Of a stretch of DNA of 64,000 nt, positions 7,858-16,093 are shown piece by piece (positions within the stretch are counted from its first letter, which is position 1; every line of letters begins with the position of its first letter). A program made the position numbers and the translations under genes. The notes under the pieces are model-generated. The model searched no databases, had not been told where the DNA came from, and saw nothing but the letters and a program-made list of their open reading frames with translations. The stretch is from Chryseobacterium sp. RU37D. GTDB taxonomy: Bacteria > Bacteroidota > Bacteroidia > Flavobacteriales > Weeksellaceae. The stretch is taken from the NCBI RefSeq assembly GCF_900156075.1, contig NZ_FTMM01000003.1, positions 124,001 to 188,000 of the forward strand. The letters are read 5' to 3'.

Positions 7858-9933
7858 ATGAAATTTAGAAACTGGTTTTTGTTAATTCTGCTGTTTTTGG
7901 CAACCGGAATTAATGCACAAATTAAAAACCCTGTAAAATTTAAATTTACAATCAATGAATTAGGAGATAATCAATATGAAGCTGTATTGAACGCCACTAT
8001 GGAAAGCGGATGGCATATTTACTCCAAAGATATCCCTGAAGATACAGGAATCCCGACAGACTATAAAGTTTCAGGAAAAAATATTGAGCTGATCGGAAAA
8101 TTTATGGAAGTCGGAAAAAAACATGAAGAATTCTCTGAAGCTTTCGGAGGAAAGATCATTTATTATTCCAATTCCGCAGGTTTTAAGCAAAAATTTAAGT
8201 TAAAGGACGGAACAAAACCAGGAGATGTAGTTGCCGAAATTACTTATCAGACGTGCGACGACAGAGTTTGTCTCGCTCCAAATACACTGGAATTTAACAA
8301 GCAGGTAACTCCAAAAGGAGCAACTGAAGAAGCAAAAACGGATGAAAAAACAGAACCGGCGAAAGATTCTGCTACCATTCCGGCCACAACCGCATCTGTT
8401 GTAGAAAATCCCGTAAAAAATATAGCGACTCCGGCAACTTCAACACTTGACCCAAAGCAATTAAAAATTTCATCTATAGATTTTCAAAAACCATTGACAG
8501 ACTGTGGAACAGGGTCCACAAAAGTTGAAGAAAACTATTGGACATATTTATTTCTAGGATTCATCGGAGGTTTGATCGCACTGCTTACTCCTTGCGTTTT
8601 TCCAATGATCCCATTGACCGTTTCTTTCTTTACAAAAGGAAATAAAAACAAAGCAAAAGGAAAAAGGGATGCTTTAATCTACGGCTTTTTCATCCTTCTT
8701 ATCTTTGTTTTATTAAGTGTACCTTTCCATTTAATTGACGGGATTGCCGGAAATATTTTCAACAAAATCTCTACCAGCGTCTGGCTGAATATTGGCTTCT
8801 TCATCATATTCATTTTCTTTGCAGGAAGCTTCTTCGGATATTACGATATTACGCTGCCCAGCTCAATTGCAAACAAGTCTTCAAAAGCGGAAGAAGCCGG
8901 AGGAATCATCGGGATTTTCTTCATGGCACTGACTTTGGTGATCGTTTCTTTCTCTTGTACAGGCCCTATTTTAGGAAGTTTGTTGGGAAGTGCAGTAACG
9001 GGCTCCGCAAATGTTCCAATGTTGTTAACTTTTGCTTTAGCTGGTTTTGGATTGGCATGGGCGATTGTTTTCGGATTATTGGCTTTATTCCCGCAGGCTT
9101 TACAAAGTCTTCCGAAATCAGGAGGCTGGATGAATACTGTAAAAGTCGTTCTAGGTTTTGTGGAACTGGCTTTGGCTTTAAAATTCTTATCAAAAGCAGA
9201 CCTAGTTTCTAAGATATTTTTCTTAAAAAGAGAGCTTTTCATCGCGATCTGGATCATTATCGCATTAGGATTAGCATTGTATTTATTTGGATTAATCAGA
9301 TTCCCGCATGATGATAAAAAACCGAAAATTTCAATAACAAGAAAGATTTTAGGAGTTTTAGGAATTGGGTTTGTGATTTATTTAATTCAGGGGTTAATTC
9401 CATCAGACCGTCCGAAGTTGCAGTTGCTGAGTGGTATTTTACCTCCGCTGAATGTAAGCTATTTCCATGACGAAAAAGACGGAATCCTGGGAATGCACCC
9501 CGAGCACGATTTTTTCAAAGCGATTGAACTTGCAAAAAAAGAAGACAGACCGCTTCTGATTGACTTTACCGGCTACGGCTGCGAAAACTGTAGAAAAATG
9601 GAGGAATTCGTTTGGAGCGAACCGGATATTTTACCGATCCTTCAAAATGATGTTGTTCTCGCTTCTCTCTATGTAGATGACAAAGAAGAGCTTCCGGAAG
9701 ATCAGAAAACGAAAATTGACCTTGGCGACGGACAGGTGAAAAAGGTAAAAACCATCGGAGACAGATGGAGCTTGTTCCAGCAGGTGAATTTCAATAACAA
9801 TTCCCAGCCGCATTATGTTTTGGTGACACCTGATGGAAAAGTGATTAACACTCCGGTTTCAGGTTATATGCCGAAGGAGGATTTCAAAAAATTCCTTGAA
9901 TGCGGAGTAGATTTTTATAAAAAGAATAAATAA
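7858..9933 (+). CDS. DsbD-family thiol:disulfide interchange protein
   Basis: A 691-residue inner-membrane electron carrier that passes reducing power from cytoplasmic thioredoxin to periplasmic thiols. The chosen ATG at 7858 gives a proper signal peptide (MKFRNWFLLILLFLATGINA); an upstream in-frame start at 7813 would lie inside tilS and spoil it. The order is: periplasmic N-domain (about 20-150) with Cys133 and Cys138; a Thr/Pro/Ala-rich linker; about eight transmembrane helices (230-530) with Cys246 in TPCVFPMIP and Cys367 in FSCTGPILG; and a C-terminal thioredoxin domain with Cys575-x-x-Cys578 (CENC). All three cysteine pairs are present, so it should be active. It may serve cytochrome maturation or disulfide isomerisation. 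Confidence 0.9.
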   Translation: MKFRNWFLLILLFLATGINAQIKNPVKFKFTINELGDNQYEAVLNATMESGWHIYSKDIPEDTGIPTDYKVSGKNIELIGKFMEVGKKHEEFSEAFGGKIIYYSNSAGFKQKFKLKDGTKPGDVVAEITYQTCDDRVCLAPNTLEFNKQVTPKGATEEAKTDEKTEPAKDSATIPATTASVVENPVKNIATPATSTLDPKQLKISSIDFQKPLTDCGTGSTKVEENYWTYLFLGFIGGLIALLTPCVFPMIPLTVSFFTKGNKNKAKGKRDALIYGFFILLIFVLLSVPFHLIDGIAGNIFNKISTSVWLNIGFFIIFIFFAGSFFGYYDITLPSSIANKSSKAEEAGGIIGIFFMALTLVIVSFSCTGPILGSLLGSAVTGSANVPMLLTFALAGFGLAWAIVFGLLALFPQALQSLPKSGGWMNTVKVVLGFVELALALKFLSKADLVSKIFFLKRELFIAIWIIIALGLALYLFGLIRFPHDDKKPKISITRKILGVLGIGFVIYLIQGLIPSDRPKLQLLSGILPPLNVSYFHDEKDGILGMHPEHDFFKAIELAKKEDRPLLIDFTGYGCENCRKMEEFVWSEPDILPILQNDVVLASLYVDDKEELPEDQKTKIDLGDGQVKKVKTIGDRWSLFQQVNFNNNSQPHYVLVTPDGKVINTPVSGYMPKEDFKKFLECGVDFYKKNK

Positions 9934-9954
9934 TTTTTAACTTAAAAATAAATT

Positions 9955-9986
9955 AAGCCTTATCAATTCCTGGTAAGGCTTTTTTA
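9955..9986 (+). terminator. Rho-independent terminator after the dsbD-like gene
   Basis: AAGCCTTA pairs with TAAGGCTT around an 11-base loop, followed by a T run, 21 bp after the stop codon. Confidence 0.8.
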
Positions 9987-10145
9987 ATTCATTAATTTAA
10001 CATTATTTAAGCCAAAACACTCAATTAAAATGTGAATTTAATATCATTTCTAAACGTTAGGTATAAACTTTGTATCAATTCTATAAAATAAATAGTGAGT
10101 TTTCACATTTCATTAAATACCGTTTAACATTTAAAAAATATTATT

Positions 10146-10670
10146 ATGGCTGAAGTAATTGCACAAGAAAAGCAGGGAGGAAACAAACAAAGAAAAAAAA
10201 TGATCAGGATTGACATGACTCCAATGGTAGATTTGGGATTTCTACTGATCACATTCTTTATGTTCACTACAAATTTCACAAAACCAAATGTGATGGATTT
10301 AGGACTGCCGGAGAAAGATCCGAGTACACATCCGATTGATAATGTAATGAGAGATAAAGACCAGGTTACCTTTATTTTAGGAAAAGACAATCATGTTTTT
10401 TATCATCAAAGTAATTCTGAAGATTTAAATAAAAACAATTTAAAAGAAACTGATTTCAACGGAATAAAAATTACGAAAATTATTTCTGAAGCTTATAACA
10501 ACGCTCCGTCGAAAGATAAATTCACAGTAATTGTGAAACCTACAGACGAAGCCAATTATAAAAACTTCGTAGATATTCTCGACAATATCGCCATCTCCAA
10601 AAAAGAACGTTACGGAATCACCGATATCAAGCCCTGGGAAAAGAAAGTTTACGAAGAATTAACCAAATAA
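10146..10670 (+). CDS. exbD: ExbD/TolR-family biopolymer transport protein
   Basis: A 174-residue single-span membrane protein of the TonB/Tol energy-coupling complex, which uses proton flow to drive outer-membrane transport. A basic N terminus (NKQRKKMIRIDMTPMVD) leads to one helix with the conserved membrane Asp29 (TPMVDLGFLLITFF), then a periplasmic domain. No exbB or tonB gene is next to it, so the partner must be elsewhere; Bacteroidota often carry two exbD-like genes with exbB. The gene stands alone between two terminators. The periplasmic domain has an Asn/Lys-rich insert (about 95-115) which is unusual but not disruptive. Confidence 0.88.
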   Translation: MAEVIAQEKQGGNKQRKKMIRIDMTPMVDLGFLLITFFMFTTNFTKPNVMDLGLPEKDPSTHPIDNVMRDKDQVTFILGKDNHVFYHQSNSEDLNKNNLKETDFNGIKITKIISEAYNNAPSKDKFTVIVKPTDEANYKNFVDILDNIAISKKERYGITDIKPWEKKVYEELTK

Positions 10671-10676
10671 AGAAAG

Positions 10677-10702
10677 AAGAGCATTTTTAAGTGCTCTTTT
10701 TT
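10677..10702 (+). terminator. Rho-independent terminator of exbD
   Basis: AAGAGCA pairs with TGCTCTT and is followed by a T run; it begins 7 bp after the exbD stop. Confidence 0.8.
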
Positions 10703-10731
10703 ATTTATTTTTGAGAAAATAATTTTATTTA

Positions 10732-11223
10732 ATGATTTTTTTTTTTACCGGAATGCCTATTTCAGATTTATTTATTTCATGTTCTAAAAAAGAAACAATG
10801 TTCACCTCAAGACAGACAGACAGACAGCACAAAAATCATTGATTCTATCAATGTTGTAAGAACTAAAATAAATGAAAGCAATAAAAATCATTTTAAAGAT
10901 TTCAGCGGAAAACATAAATTCACCCATAATCTGATCAAAACTCTGGGTTTAGTTACTTTTAAAAAGATTGAAGACGAAGGAGATCATTATGACATTCCAA
11001 GAAGTATAAGACCTAGCATTAAAGGATTTATAGCCGTTGTATCAGAAAAGCATATGAATTTCACAGGAAAATCATTCAAAGTATTTCCCAGAACAACAAC
11101 GGAAAGCCTTACACTAGAAAGAAAACCACAACCTTCATTTCCAAAGACGGCGGAAAAACTTACAGGCTGCAGGATATAATGAATGGTTCGGGATTTGTTG
11201 ATCATATTGATATTCATTTTTAA
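10732..11223 (+). pseudogene. Frameshifted small lipoprotein gene
   Basis: Three reading frames join into one plausible protein. The first frame begins with ATG at 10732 and has a hydrophobic stretch and lipobox-like LFISCSKKE, then runs into four AGAC copies (10810-10825) and stops soon after. Removing one 4-base copy would join it to the second frame (TKIIDSINVVRTKIN...). That frame runs to about 11090, where a one-base slip at an AAC repeat (11091-11100) leads to the third frame, ending GKPYTRKKTTTFISKDGG...VDHIDIHF at 11223. At least two frameshifts are needed, so I call it a pseudogene, but slippage at the AGAC tract or sequence errors are possible. The family was not recognised. Confidence 0.6.
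10810..10827 (+). repeat. AGAC tetranucleotide tract inside a broken gene
   Basis: Four perfect AGAC copies followed by AG. The unit is not a multiple of three, so change by one copy shifts the reading frame of the surrounding lipoprotein gene. Confidence 0.85.
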
Positions 11224-11233
11224 TTGTTGAATT

Positions 11234-12016
11234 ATGTTAAACTTTGAAACAAAAGGAAACGGAAAAAAGACTTTAGTTTTACTGCATGGCTTTATGGAAA
11301 ATATTTCCATCTGGGATGACATGGAACCTCATCTTTCTGAAGATTTCTCACTCCTGAAAATTGACCTTCCGGGTCATGGGCAGTCGGATATTATCGCAGA
11401 AATTCAGACGATGGAACTGATGGCAGAAGAAGTAAAAAAAGTGCTTGATGACCAAAACCTTAAAAAGGTACATTTGCTGGGCCATTCCATGGGAGGATAC
11501 ATTTCTTTAAGCTTCGCTGAAAAACACCCTGAATATCTTAAAAGTTTAACATTATTTTTCTCCACTTATTTACCTGATGATGATGAAAAAAAACAGCAGC
11601 GAATCAAAAGTTACAGAATTATCCAGGACGCTTTTGCTCATTACGCAAGAGCAGGAATCCCCAATTTATTCAATCCGAATGAAAGAGATATTCTGGAAGG
11701 AAAAATCGAAACAGCATTAAAAATTGCCCTTTCCACCAATAATCTCGGCGCGTTGGCGTCAGTAAAAGGCATGGTAGAAAGAACCGATAAAACACACATT
11801 CTGGAAAATCTTGATGCAAAAATCCTGATTCTTGCCGGAAAACACGACAATGCAGTAAAAACCGGAATGATGATTAAAAATCTTCCCGACAGAACCAATA
11901 TAAAATCCTATGTTTTAGACTGCGGGCATAACGGCCATTGGGAAAAACCAAGCATCTGTGCAGAGATCATCAACACTGAGCTTCTTCACAACTTACCGAA
12001 ACATTTAGTTTTCTGA
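11234..12016 (+). CDS. Alpha/beta-fold hydrolase
   Basis: A 260-residue cytoplasmic hydrolase. The oxyanion-hole region reads VLLHGFMENISIWDD (about residues 15-29), the nucleophile elbow is GHSMGGY with Ser85, the likely acid is in GKHDNAV (about 203-209), and the His is in DCGHNGHWEKP (about 233-243). The layout fits the MhpC/BioH-like group. The substrate is unknown. It starts 10 bp after the broken lipoprotein gene and ends 1 bp before the patatin gene, so hydrolase and phospholipase are probably co-translated, which may point to a lipid ester substrate (inference). Confidence 0.85.
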   Translation: MLNFETKGNGKKTLVLLHGFMENISIWDDMEPHLSEDFSLLKIDLPGHGQSDIIAEIQTMELMAEEVKKVLDDQNLKKVHLLGHSMGGYISLSFAEKHPEYLKSLTLFFSTYLPDDDEKKQQRIKSYRIIQDAFAHYARAGIPNLFNPNERDILEGKIETALKIALSTNNLGALASVKGMVERTDKTHILENLDAKILILAGKHDNAVKTGMMIKNLPDRTNIKSYVLDCGHNGHWEKPSICAEIINTELLHNLPKHLVF

Positions 12017-12017
12017 T

Positions 12018-12812
12018 ATGCTGGATATGCTCTTCAAAAAAAAGAAACCGATCATCGGCCTTACCCTTTCCGGGGGAGGAATGCGCGGGATTGCCCACAT
12101 TGCCGTACTGAAAGCCCTGGAAGAATATAATCTTAAACCTGATATTATCTCCGGAACCAGCGCGGGATCAATTGTCGGGGCATTTTATTCATTCGGGAAG
12201 TCGCCGGATGAAATGATGGACATTGTAAAGCAGACCACCTTTTTCTCAAGATCCTATTTAAAACTTTCTAAGAACGGAATTTTTAGTTCAAAATTTATTT
12301 TAAAATTATTCATAGATTATTTTCCCGAAGATAATTTTAATATATTAAAGATTCCTGTTTATGTAGCCGCAACAGAAATGACACACGGGATTGTCGATTT
12401 CTTCTCGGAAGGAGAGCTTTTCGGACCTTTGCTAGCCTCTTCAAGCGTTCCCTTTATTTTGCCACCAGTAAAAATTGGGGAAAAAGTTTATGTCGATGGC
12501 GGAGTTTTAGATAATTTACCCATTGAACCTATTGCAAATAAATGCGATTTTCTAATTGCTTCCCACGTGAATTCCATTAGCTACGACAGCCTGGAAAAAA
12601 TGAGCTTAATGAAAGAATTCGACAGGATCTTACACTTAGCCATAGCAAAATCGGTTTATTCCAAAGCCAAAAGCTGCGATATTTTTTTAGATCCCCCAAA
12701 GATGACCAAGTTCAGCTTATTCAATAAAAAATCCCTTGATGTAATGTTTCAAGAAGTATATGAATATACCTGCAAAGAGCTTGAGAGTAAGGGTTATTCG
12801 CGTGGGGATTGA
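12018..12812 (+). CDS. Patatin-like phospholipase
   Basis: A 264-residue RssA/YchK-like patatin. The glycine-rich oxyanion motif is SGGGMRG (about 18-24), the nucleophile is Ser48 in GTSAG, and the catalytic Asp160 is in VDGGVLDNLP. There is no signal peptide and no outer-membrane barrel, unlike the longer secreted patatins of this phylum, so it should act in the cytoplasm on lipids or lysophospholipids. It follows the alpha/beta hydrolase by one base. All catalytic residues are present. Confidence 0.9.
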   Translation: MLDMLFKKKKPIIGLTLSGGGMRGIAHIAVLKALEEYNLKPDIISGTSAGSIVGAFYSFGKSPDEMMDIVKQTTFFSRSYLKLSKNGIFSSKFILKLFIDYFPEDNFNILKIPVYVAATEMTHGIVDFFSEGELFGPLLASSSVPFILPPVKIGEKVYVDGGVLDNLPIEPIANKCDFLIASHVNSISYDSLEKMSLMKEFDRILHLAIAKSVYSKAKSCDIFLDPPKMTKFSLFNKKSLDVMFQEVYEYTCKELESKGYSRGD

Positions 12813-12917
12813 ATTGGAGGATTTGAGTGTTTTAGACTTTGCGTGTAAAAATTTTTATGTGCCTTTGCGAGGAGCGAAGCATTCTCTTTTCTTTTAAATA
12901 AAGCTTAAAACATATAG

Positions 12918-13004
12918 TTTGTCATTCTAGGAATCTCAGCTTTGAGATTAAAATAAAACTTTATGAGATTCTTCACTACAATTCGTTTCGTTCTGAATGA
13001 CAAA
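12918..13004. repeat. 87-bp imperfect inverted repeat (REP/MITE-like)
   Basis: The outer arms are TTTGTCATTC and GAATGACAAA (perfect complement). Inside, GAATCTCA (12931-12938) faces TGAGATTC (12964-12971). It lies between two unrelated genes and does not look like a simple terminator because it lacks a T run. From memory, elements with GTCATTC...GAATGAC ends are scattered in flavobacterial genomes; this was not tested here. Confidence 0.65.
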
Positions 13005-13049
13005 GAAATACTACTCTATCTCAAACTAATCTCAGCCTCAACCTAAAAA

Positions 13050-14060
13050 TTACAAACAATCCTCCCCTTCTATTTTAGTCTTAAAAGTCTCAATTGTTCC
13101 CTGCAACGTTTCATAAGATTTTCCGCCTGCAGCGTTGATGTGCCCGCCTCCATTGAAATACTTTCTTGAAAACTGGTTCACATCCATATCATCTTTACTT
13201 CTGAAAGAAATTTTAATAAAATCTTCATATAAATCTTCCATGAAAAATGCAGCCATTTTTACACCGAGAATACTCAGTCCGTAATTCACAAAGCCTTCTG
13301 TATCCCCTTTCTGGAAGCCGTATTCCTTGAGTTCTTCTCTTGTAAGATACAGAACAGCAACCTTTCCATCTTTTACCACTTCTATCCTTCCTAAAATCAA
13401 AGCCAGCAAATGAAGCCGGGAAACGGTATTGGTATCCCAGGTATTGGAAGTGATCATAGCAGGATCTGCTCCTTTTTCAATTAGATTAGCAATAATCCTG
13501 TGCGTGGTTGCACTTGTAGAACGGAAACGGAAACCTCCCGTATCAGTCATGATGCCTGTGTAAAGGCATTCTGCAATATCTTTATTCACTAAACCCTCAT
13601 CATCCAATGCCTCAATAAAATGATAGATCATCTGGCAGGTCGCAGGAATTATCGTATCAGAATATACGAAATCAAATTGCTCCGGCTGCTGGTGGTGGTC
13701 AATAAGGATTTTTTTTCCTTTCGCATTCGTAAGCCAGTCTCCCAGCAGACCGATTCTTGAGGGAGAATTAAAATCAAGGCAAAAAATAACATCGGCTTCG
13801 CTGATCAGATCAAAGGCTACTTTTCTCTTGTACTCTGCAATGAGCGCTTTTTTAGCTTCGGCCATCCATTTCAGGAATTTCGGAAAATCGTTCGGGACAA
13901 CTACCTCTGCGAAGATCCCTTTTGCTTTTAAATAATGTTTTAAACCAAGGCTGGAACCAATCGCATCACCATCCGGATTGTAATGGGTAAGAATTACGAT
14001 TTTGTTTTCAGGGGTTAGTAATGAGTTAATTTCTAAAAGTTCTGCCGGTGTAAACATCAT
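13050..14060 (-). CDS. DHH-family phosphoesterase, NrnA-type (nanoRNase / pAp phosphatase)
   Basis: A 336-residue cytoplasmic enzyme. DHH motifs are in order: THYNPDGDAIGSSL (about 25-38), CLDFNSPSRIG (about 94-104), the namesake IDHHQQPE (about 122-129), and MTDTGGFRF (about 171-179). The DHHA1 domain at the C terminus holds GGGHINAAGG. NrnA-type enzymes degrade 2-5 nt RNAs and dephosphorylate 3'-phosphoadenosine 5'-phosphate. The gene stands alone on the minus strand. The start has two successive ATGs, so the true N terminus may be one residue shorter. Confidence 0.88.
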   Translation of the reverse strand: MMFTPAELLEINSLLTPENKIVILTHYNPDGDAIGSSLGLKHYLKAKGIFAEVVVPNDFPKFLKWMAEAKKALIAEYKRKVAFDLISEADVIFCLDFNSPSRIGLLGDWLTNAKGKKILIDHHQQPEQFDFVYSDTIIPATCQMIYHFIEALDDEGLVNKDIAECLYTGIMTDTGGFRFRSTSATTHRIIANLIEKGADPAMITSNTWDTNTVSRLHLLALILGRIEVVKDGKVAVLYLTREELKEYGFQKGDTEGFVNYGLSILGVKMAAFFMEDLYEDFIKISFRSKDDMDVNQFSRKYFNGGGHINAAGGKSYETLQGTIETFKTKIEGEDCL

Positions 14061-14225
14061 ATTATGTTTATGTTTATTTTTTCTTTAATTTTGACTTTTC
14101 AAAGATAGAGCTTTTAAATAAATCCCTGTCATTATTTTATTATTAAAAATTTCGTTTATCAATCAATCTTTATAAATAACTGAATAAAAAGAGGGCAAAA
14201 ATTTTTAAAAAAAGATTGGTAAAAT

Positions 14226-14255
14226 TTGTAACATTTAAAAAAATCCATATCTTTG
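14226..14255 (+). promoter_or_regulatory. Promoter of rpmH
   Basis: TTG (14226-14228), 19-bp spacer and TATCTTTG (14248-14255): one of the cleanest matches to the Bacteroidota promoter in the window, 43 bp before the rpmH start. Confidence 0.75.
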
Positions 14256-14298
14256 CAACCTGAAAATTAATAGATAATTACGATTTAAACATATAGTA

Positions 14299-14457
14299 AT
14301 GAGTAAAAGAACATTCCAGCCATCAGAAAGAAAGAGAAGAAACAAACACGGTTTCAGAGAAAGAATGTCTACGCCAAATGGAAGAAGAGTTTTGGCTGCA
14401 AGAAGAGCTAAAGGCAGAAAGAGATTAACTGTAAGTGCATCACGCGCTAAGAGATAA
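14299..14457 (+). CDS. rpmH: 50S ribosomal protein L34
   Basis: A 52-residue, very basic ribosomal protein. The start [19 protein letters not shown], then [19 protein letters not shown], is the L34 consensus. It is short enough to escape usual ORF cut-offs. The gene has its own promoter and terminator. The usual companion rnpA and the dnaA/oriC region are not next to it here; an ABC ATPase gene follows instead. Confidence 0.97.
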   Translation: MSKRTFQPSERKRRNKHGFRERMSTPNGRRVLAARRAKGRKRLTVSASRAKR

Positions 14458-14481
14458 TTTCTTAATTATCATATACAAATC

Positions 14482-14514
14482 ATGCTTGAAAAGAATTTTT
14501 TCAGGCATTTTTTG
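14482..14514 (+). terminator. Terminator of rpmH
   Basis: ATGC-TTGAAAA pairs with TTTTCA-GGCAT (one bulge) and ends in a T run, 25 bp after the rpmH stop. Confidence 0.7.
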
Positions 14515-14611
14515 TTGTTAAAATTTACTAAAATTTAGGTCTTTTAAGCTTCTTTTTCCTATTTTTAAATTCTGAAAAAATATTTTAGAACAGCACTATT
14601 AAAACTAAATT

Positions 14612-15322
14612 ATGCCACATACAAATATCGCCGGAGATAATATTATAAGCTTGCAACATGCTAAGATCGCACAAAAAAACTTCACCGTTCTTTCTGATGT
14701 GAATCTGAACATTAAAAAAGGAAGATTCTGTTATCTTATCGGGAAAACAGGTTCCGGTAAAAGCTCATTACTAAAGACATTGTACGGGCATATCCCTTTG
14801 GCTGCAGGGCATGGCGCGGTAGTAGGCTTTGATCTTGAAAAAATGAAGACTTCCGACATCCCAAACCTTAGACGAAAGCTTGGGATAGTTTTCCAGGATT
14901 TTCAATTGCTGCCTGACAGAACAGTTGAAAAAAATTTAAGATTCGTTCTGGAAGCAACAGGATGGAGCGACAAGGTAAAAATGGAAGACCGTATCAATGA
15001 GGTGCTGGGAAGCGTAAATATGAAGAGTAAAAAGCATAAAATGCCACATGAGCTTTCGGGCGGAGAGCAGCAGCGTGTGGCTATTGCAAGAGCTTTACTA
15101 AACCATCCGGATTTAATTCTTGCCGATGAGCCGACAGGAAATCTTGACCCTGAAACATCCAATGAAATCATGACCTTATTAAAGCAGGTAGCCTTGGAAA
15201 ACGGAGCAGCTGTTGTAATGGCAACACACGATTACCACATGATCCAAAATTTCCCAGGGGAGGCAATCAGATGTGAGGATGGAAAGGTTTCTGTTTTAGA
15301 TACTGCAGAGCTATTTGAATAA
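14612..15322 (+). CDS. ftsE: FtsE-like ABC transporter ATP-binding protein
   Basis: A 236-residue ATPase. Walker [10 protein letters not shown] is at about 44-52, the Q-loop is in [13 protein letters not shown], the signature is LSGGEQQRV (about 149-157), Walker B is [12 protein letters not shown], and the switch His is in ATHDYHM. The QLLPDRTV stretch and single-domain form fit FtsE, which with FtsX controls peptidoglycan hydrolases during division. No FtsX gene is adjacent, so LolD/MacB-type ATPases remain possible. Confidence 0.78.
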   Translation: MPHTNIAGDNIISLQHAKIAQKNFTVLSDVNLNIKKGRFCYLIGKTGSGKSSLLKTLYGHIPLAAGHGAVVGFDLEKMKTSDIPNLRRKLGIVFQDFQLLPDRTVEKNLRFVLEATGWSDKVKMEDRINEVLGSVNMKSKKHKMPHELSGGEQQRVAIARALLNHPDLILADEPTGNLDPETSNEIMTLLKQVALENGAAVVMATHDYHMIQNFPGEAIRCEDGKVSVLDTAELFE

Positions 15323-15391
15323 AATTAAAAGATTCAGGGATTCAGGGATTAAGAAATTTAGATATTATAGGCGTAAGCTAACTTCTAAGAT

Positions 15392-16093
15392 CTAATTTCT
15401 ACCTTTAAAAATATGAAACTCCTTTGTGAGCTCAAGATATTGGTCCGAGTATTGTCTCGGGCTTTTTTCTATAACAAATTCTGACTCTTCAAGCTTTTTT
15501 TCAATTAAAGAAAATTCAAGAATCAGTCTTTTTATATTGGCCGTTTCAATTCCTTTAATATTTATTTTTCGAATTAAAAAAAATTGATTTTCACTGGCAA
15601 TTCTGATAAAGTCAGTTCCGGCTTCCATGGGAATTATCACAGAAAATATTCCTTCCTGGGAAAGCAGCTCTGCTGATTTTGAAATTAACTGCTTAAAATT
15701 CAACTCAATAGTTTGACGTGCAATCTTGTCTTTTCCTGAATTCGATTCTTCAAAATAGGGAGGATTTGAGATAATCAAATCAAATTTTTCTTTCGATTCA
15801 AACTTTTTAAAATCCTGATGAACATTTTTTAACCTTGACTTGAATGGAGAATTTTCAAAATTAAGCTTTGTAAGATTTGCAGCCTCTTCATTAATATCAA
15901 TTCCTAGAAATTTTGCTTTTGAATTCCTTTGGGCAAGCATTAATGAAATCAAACCCGTTCCTGTTCCTACTTCCAGAACTTTGGAAGCAGCATTTACATA
16001 AGTTAAAGCACCCAACAAAACCCCGTCAGTTCCTACGCGGAAGACATCTTTAGATTGCTGTATTTCAAATTGTTTAAATGTAAACGGCTTCAC
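15392..16093 (-). CDS. trmN6: tRNA1(Val) (adenine(37)-N6)-methyltransferase
   Basis: A 233-residue SAM-dependent enzyme. It opens with FTFKQFEIQQSKDVFRVGTD, has motif I LEVGTGTGLISLMLAQ (about 40-55) and the N6-adenine catalytic motif NPPYFEES (about 110). This is the YfiC/TrmN6 pattern: methylation of A37 in tRNA-Val. It abuts the sensor kinase gene: its start base is the last base of the kinase stop, so the two are co-transcribed on the minus strand from ribE onward. Confidence 0.87.
   Translation of the reverse strand: MKPFTFKQFEIQQSKDVFRVGTDGVLLGALTYVNAASKVLEVGTGTGLISLMLAQRNSKAKFLGIDINEEAANLTKLNFENSPFKSRLKNVHQDFKKFESKEKFDLIISNPPYFEESNSGKDKIARQTIELNFKQLISKSAELLSQEGIFSVIIPMEAGTDFIRIASENQFFLIRKINIKGIETANIKRLILEFSLIEKKLEESEFVIEKSPRQYSDQYLELTKEFHIFKGRN

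Noticed and set aside
8841-9257. Open minus-strand frame of 138 codons inside the DsbD-like gene
   Set aside because: It is the shadow of strongly coding membrane sequence on the other strand, with no signal or spacing of its own.
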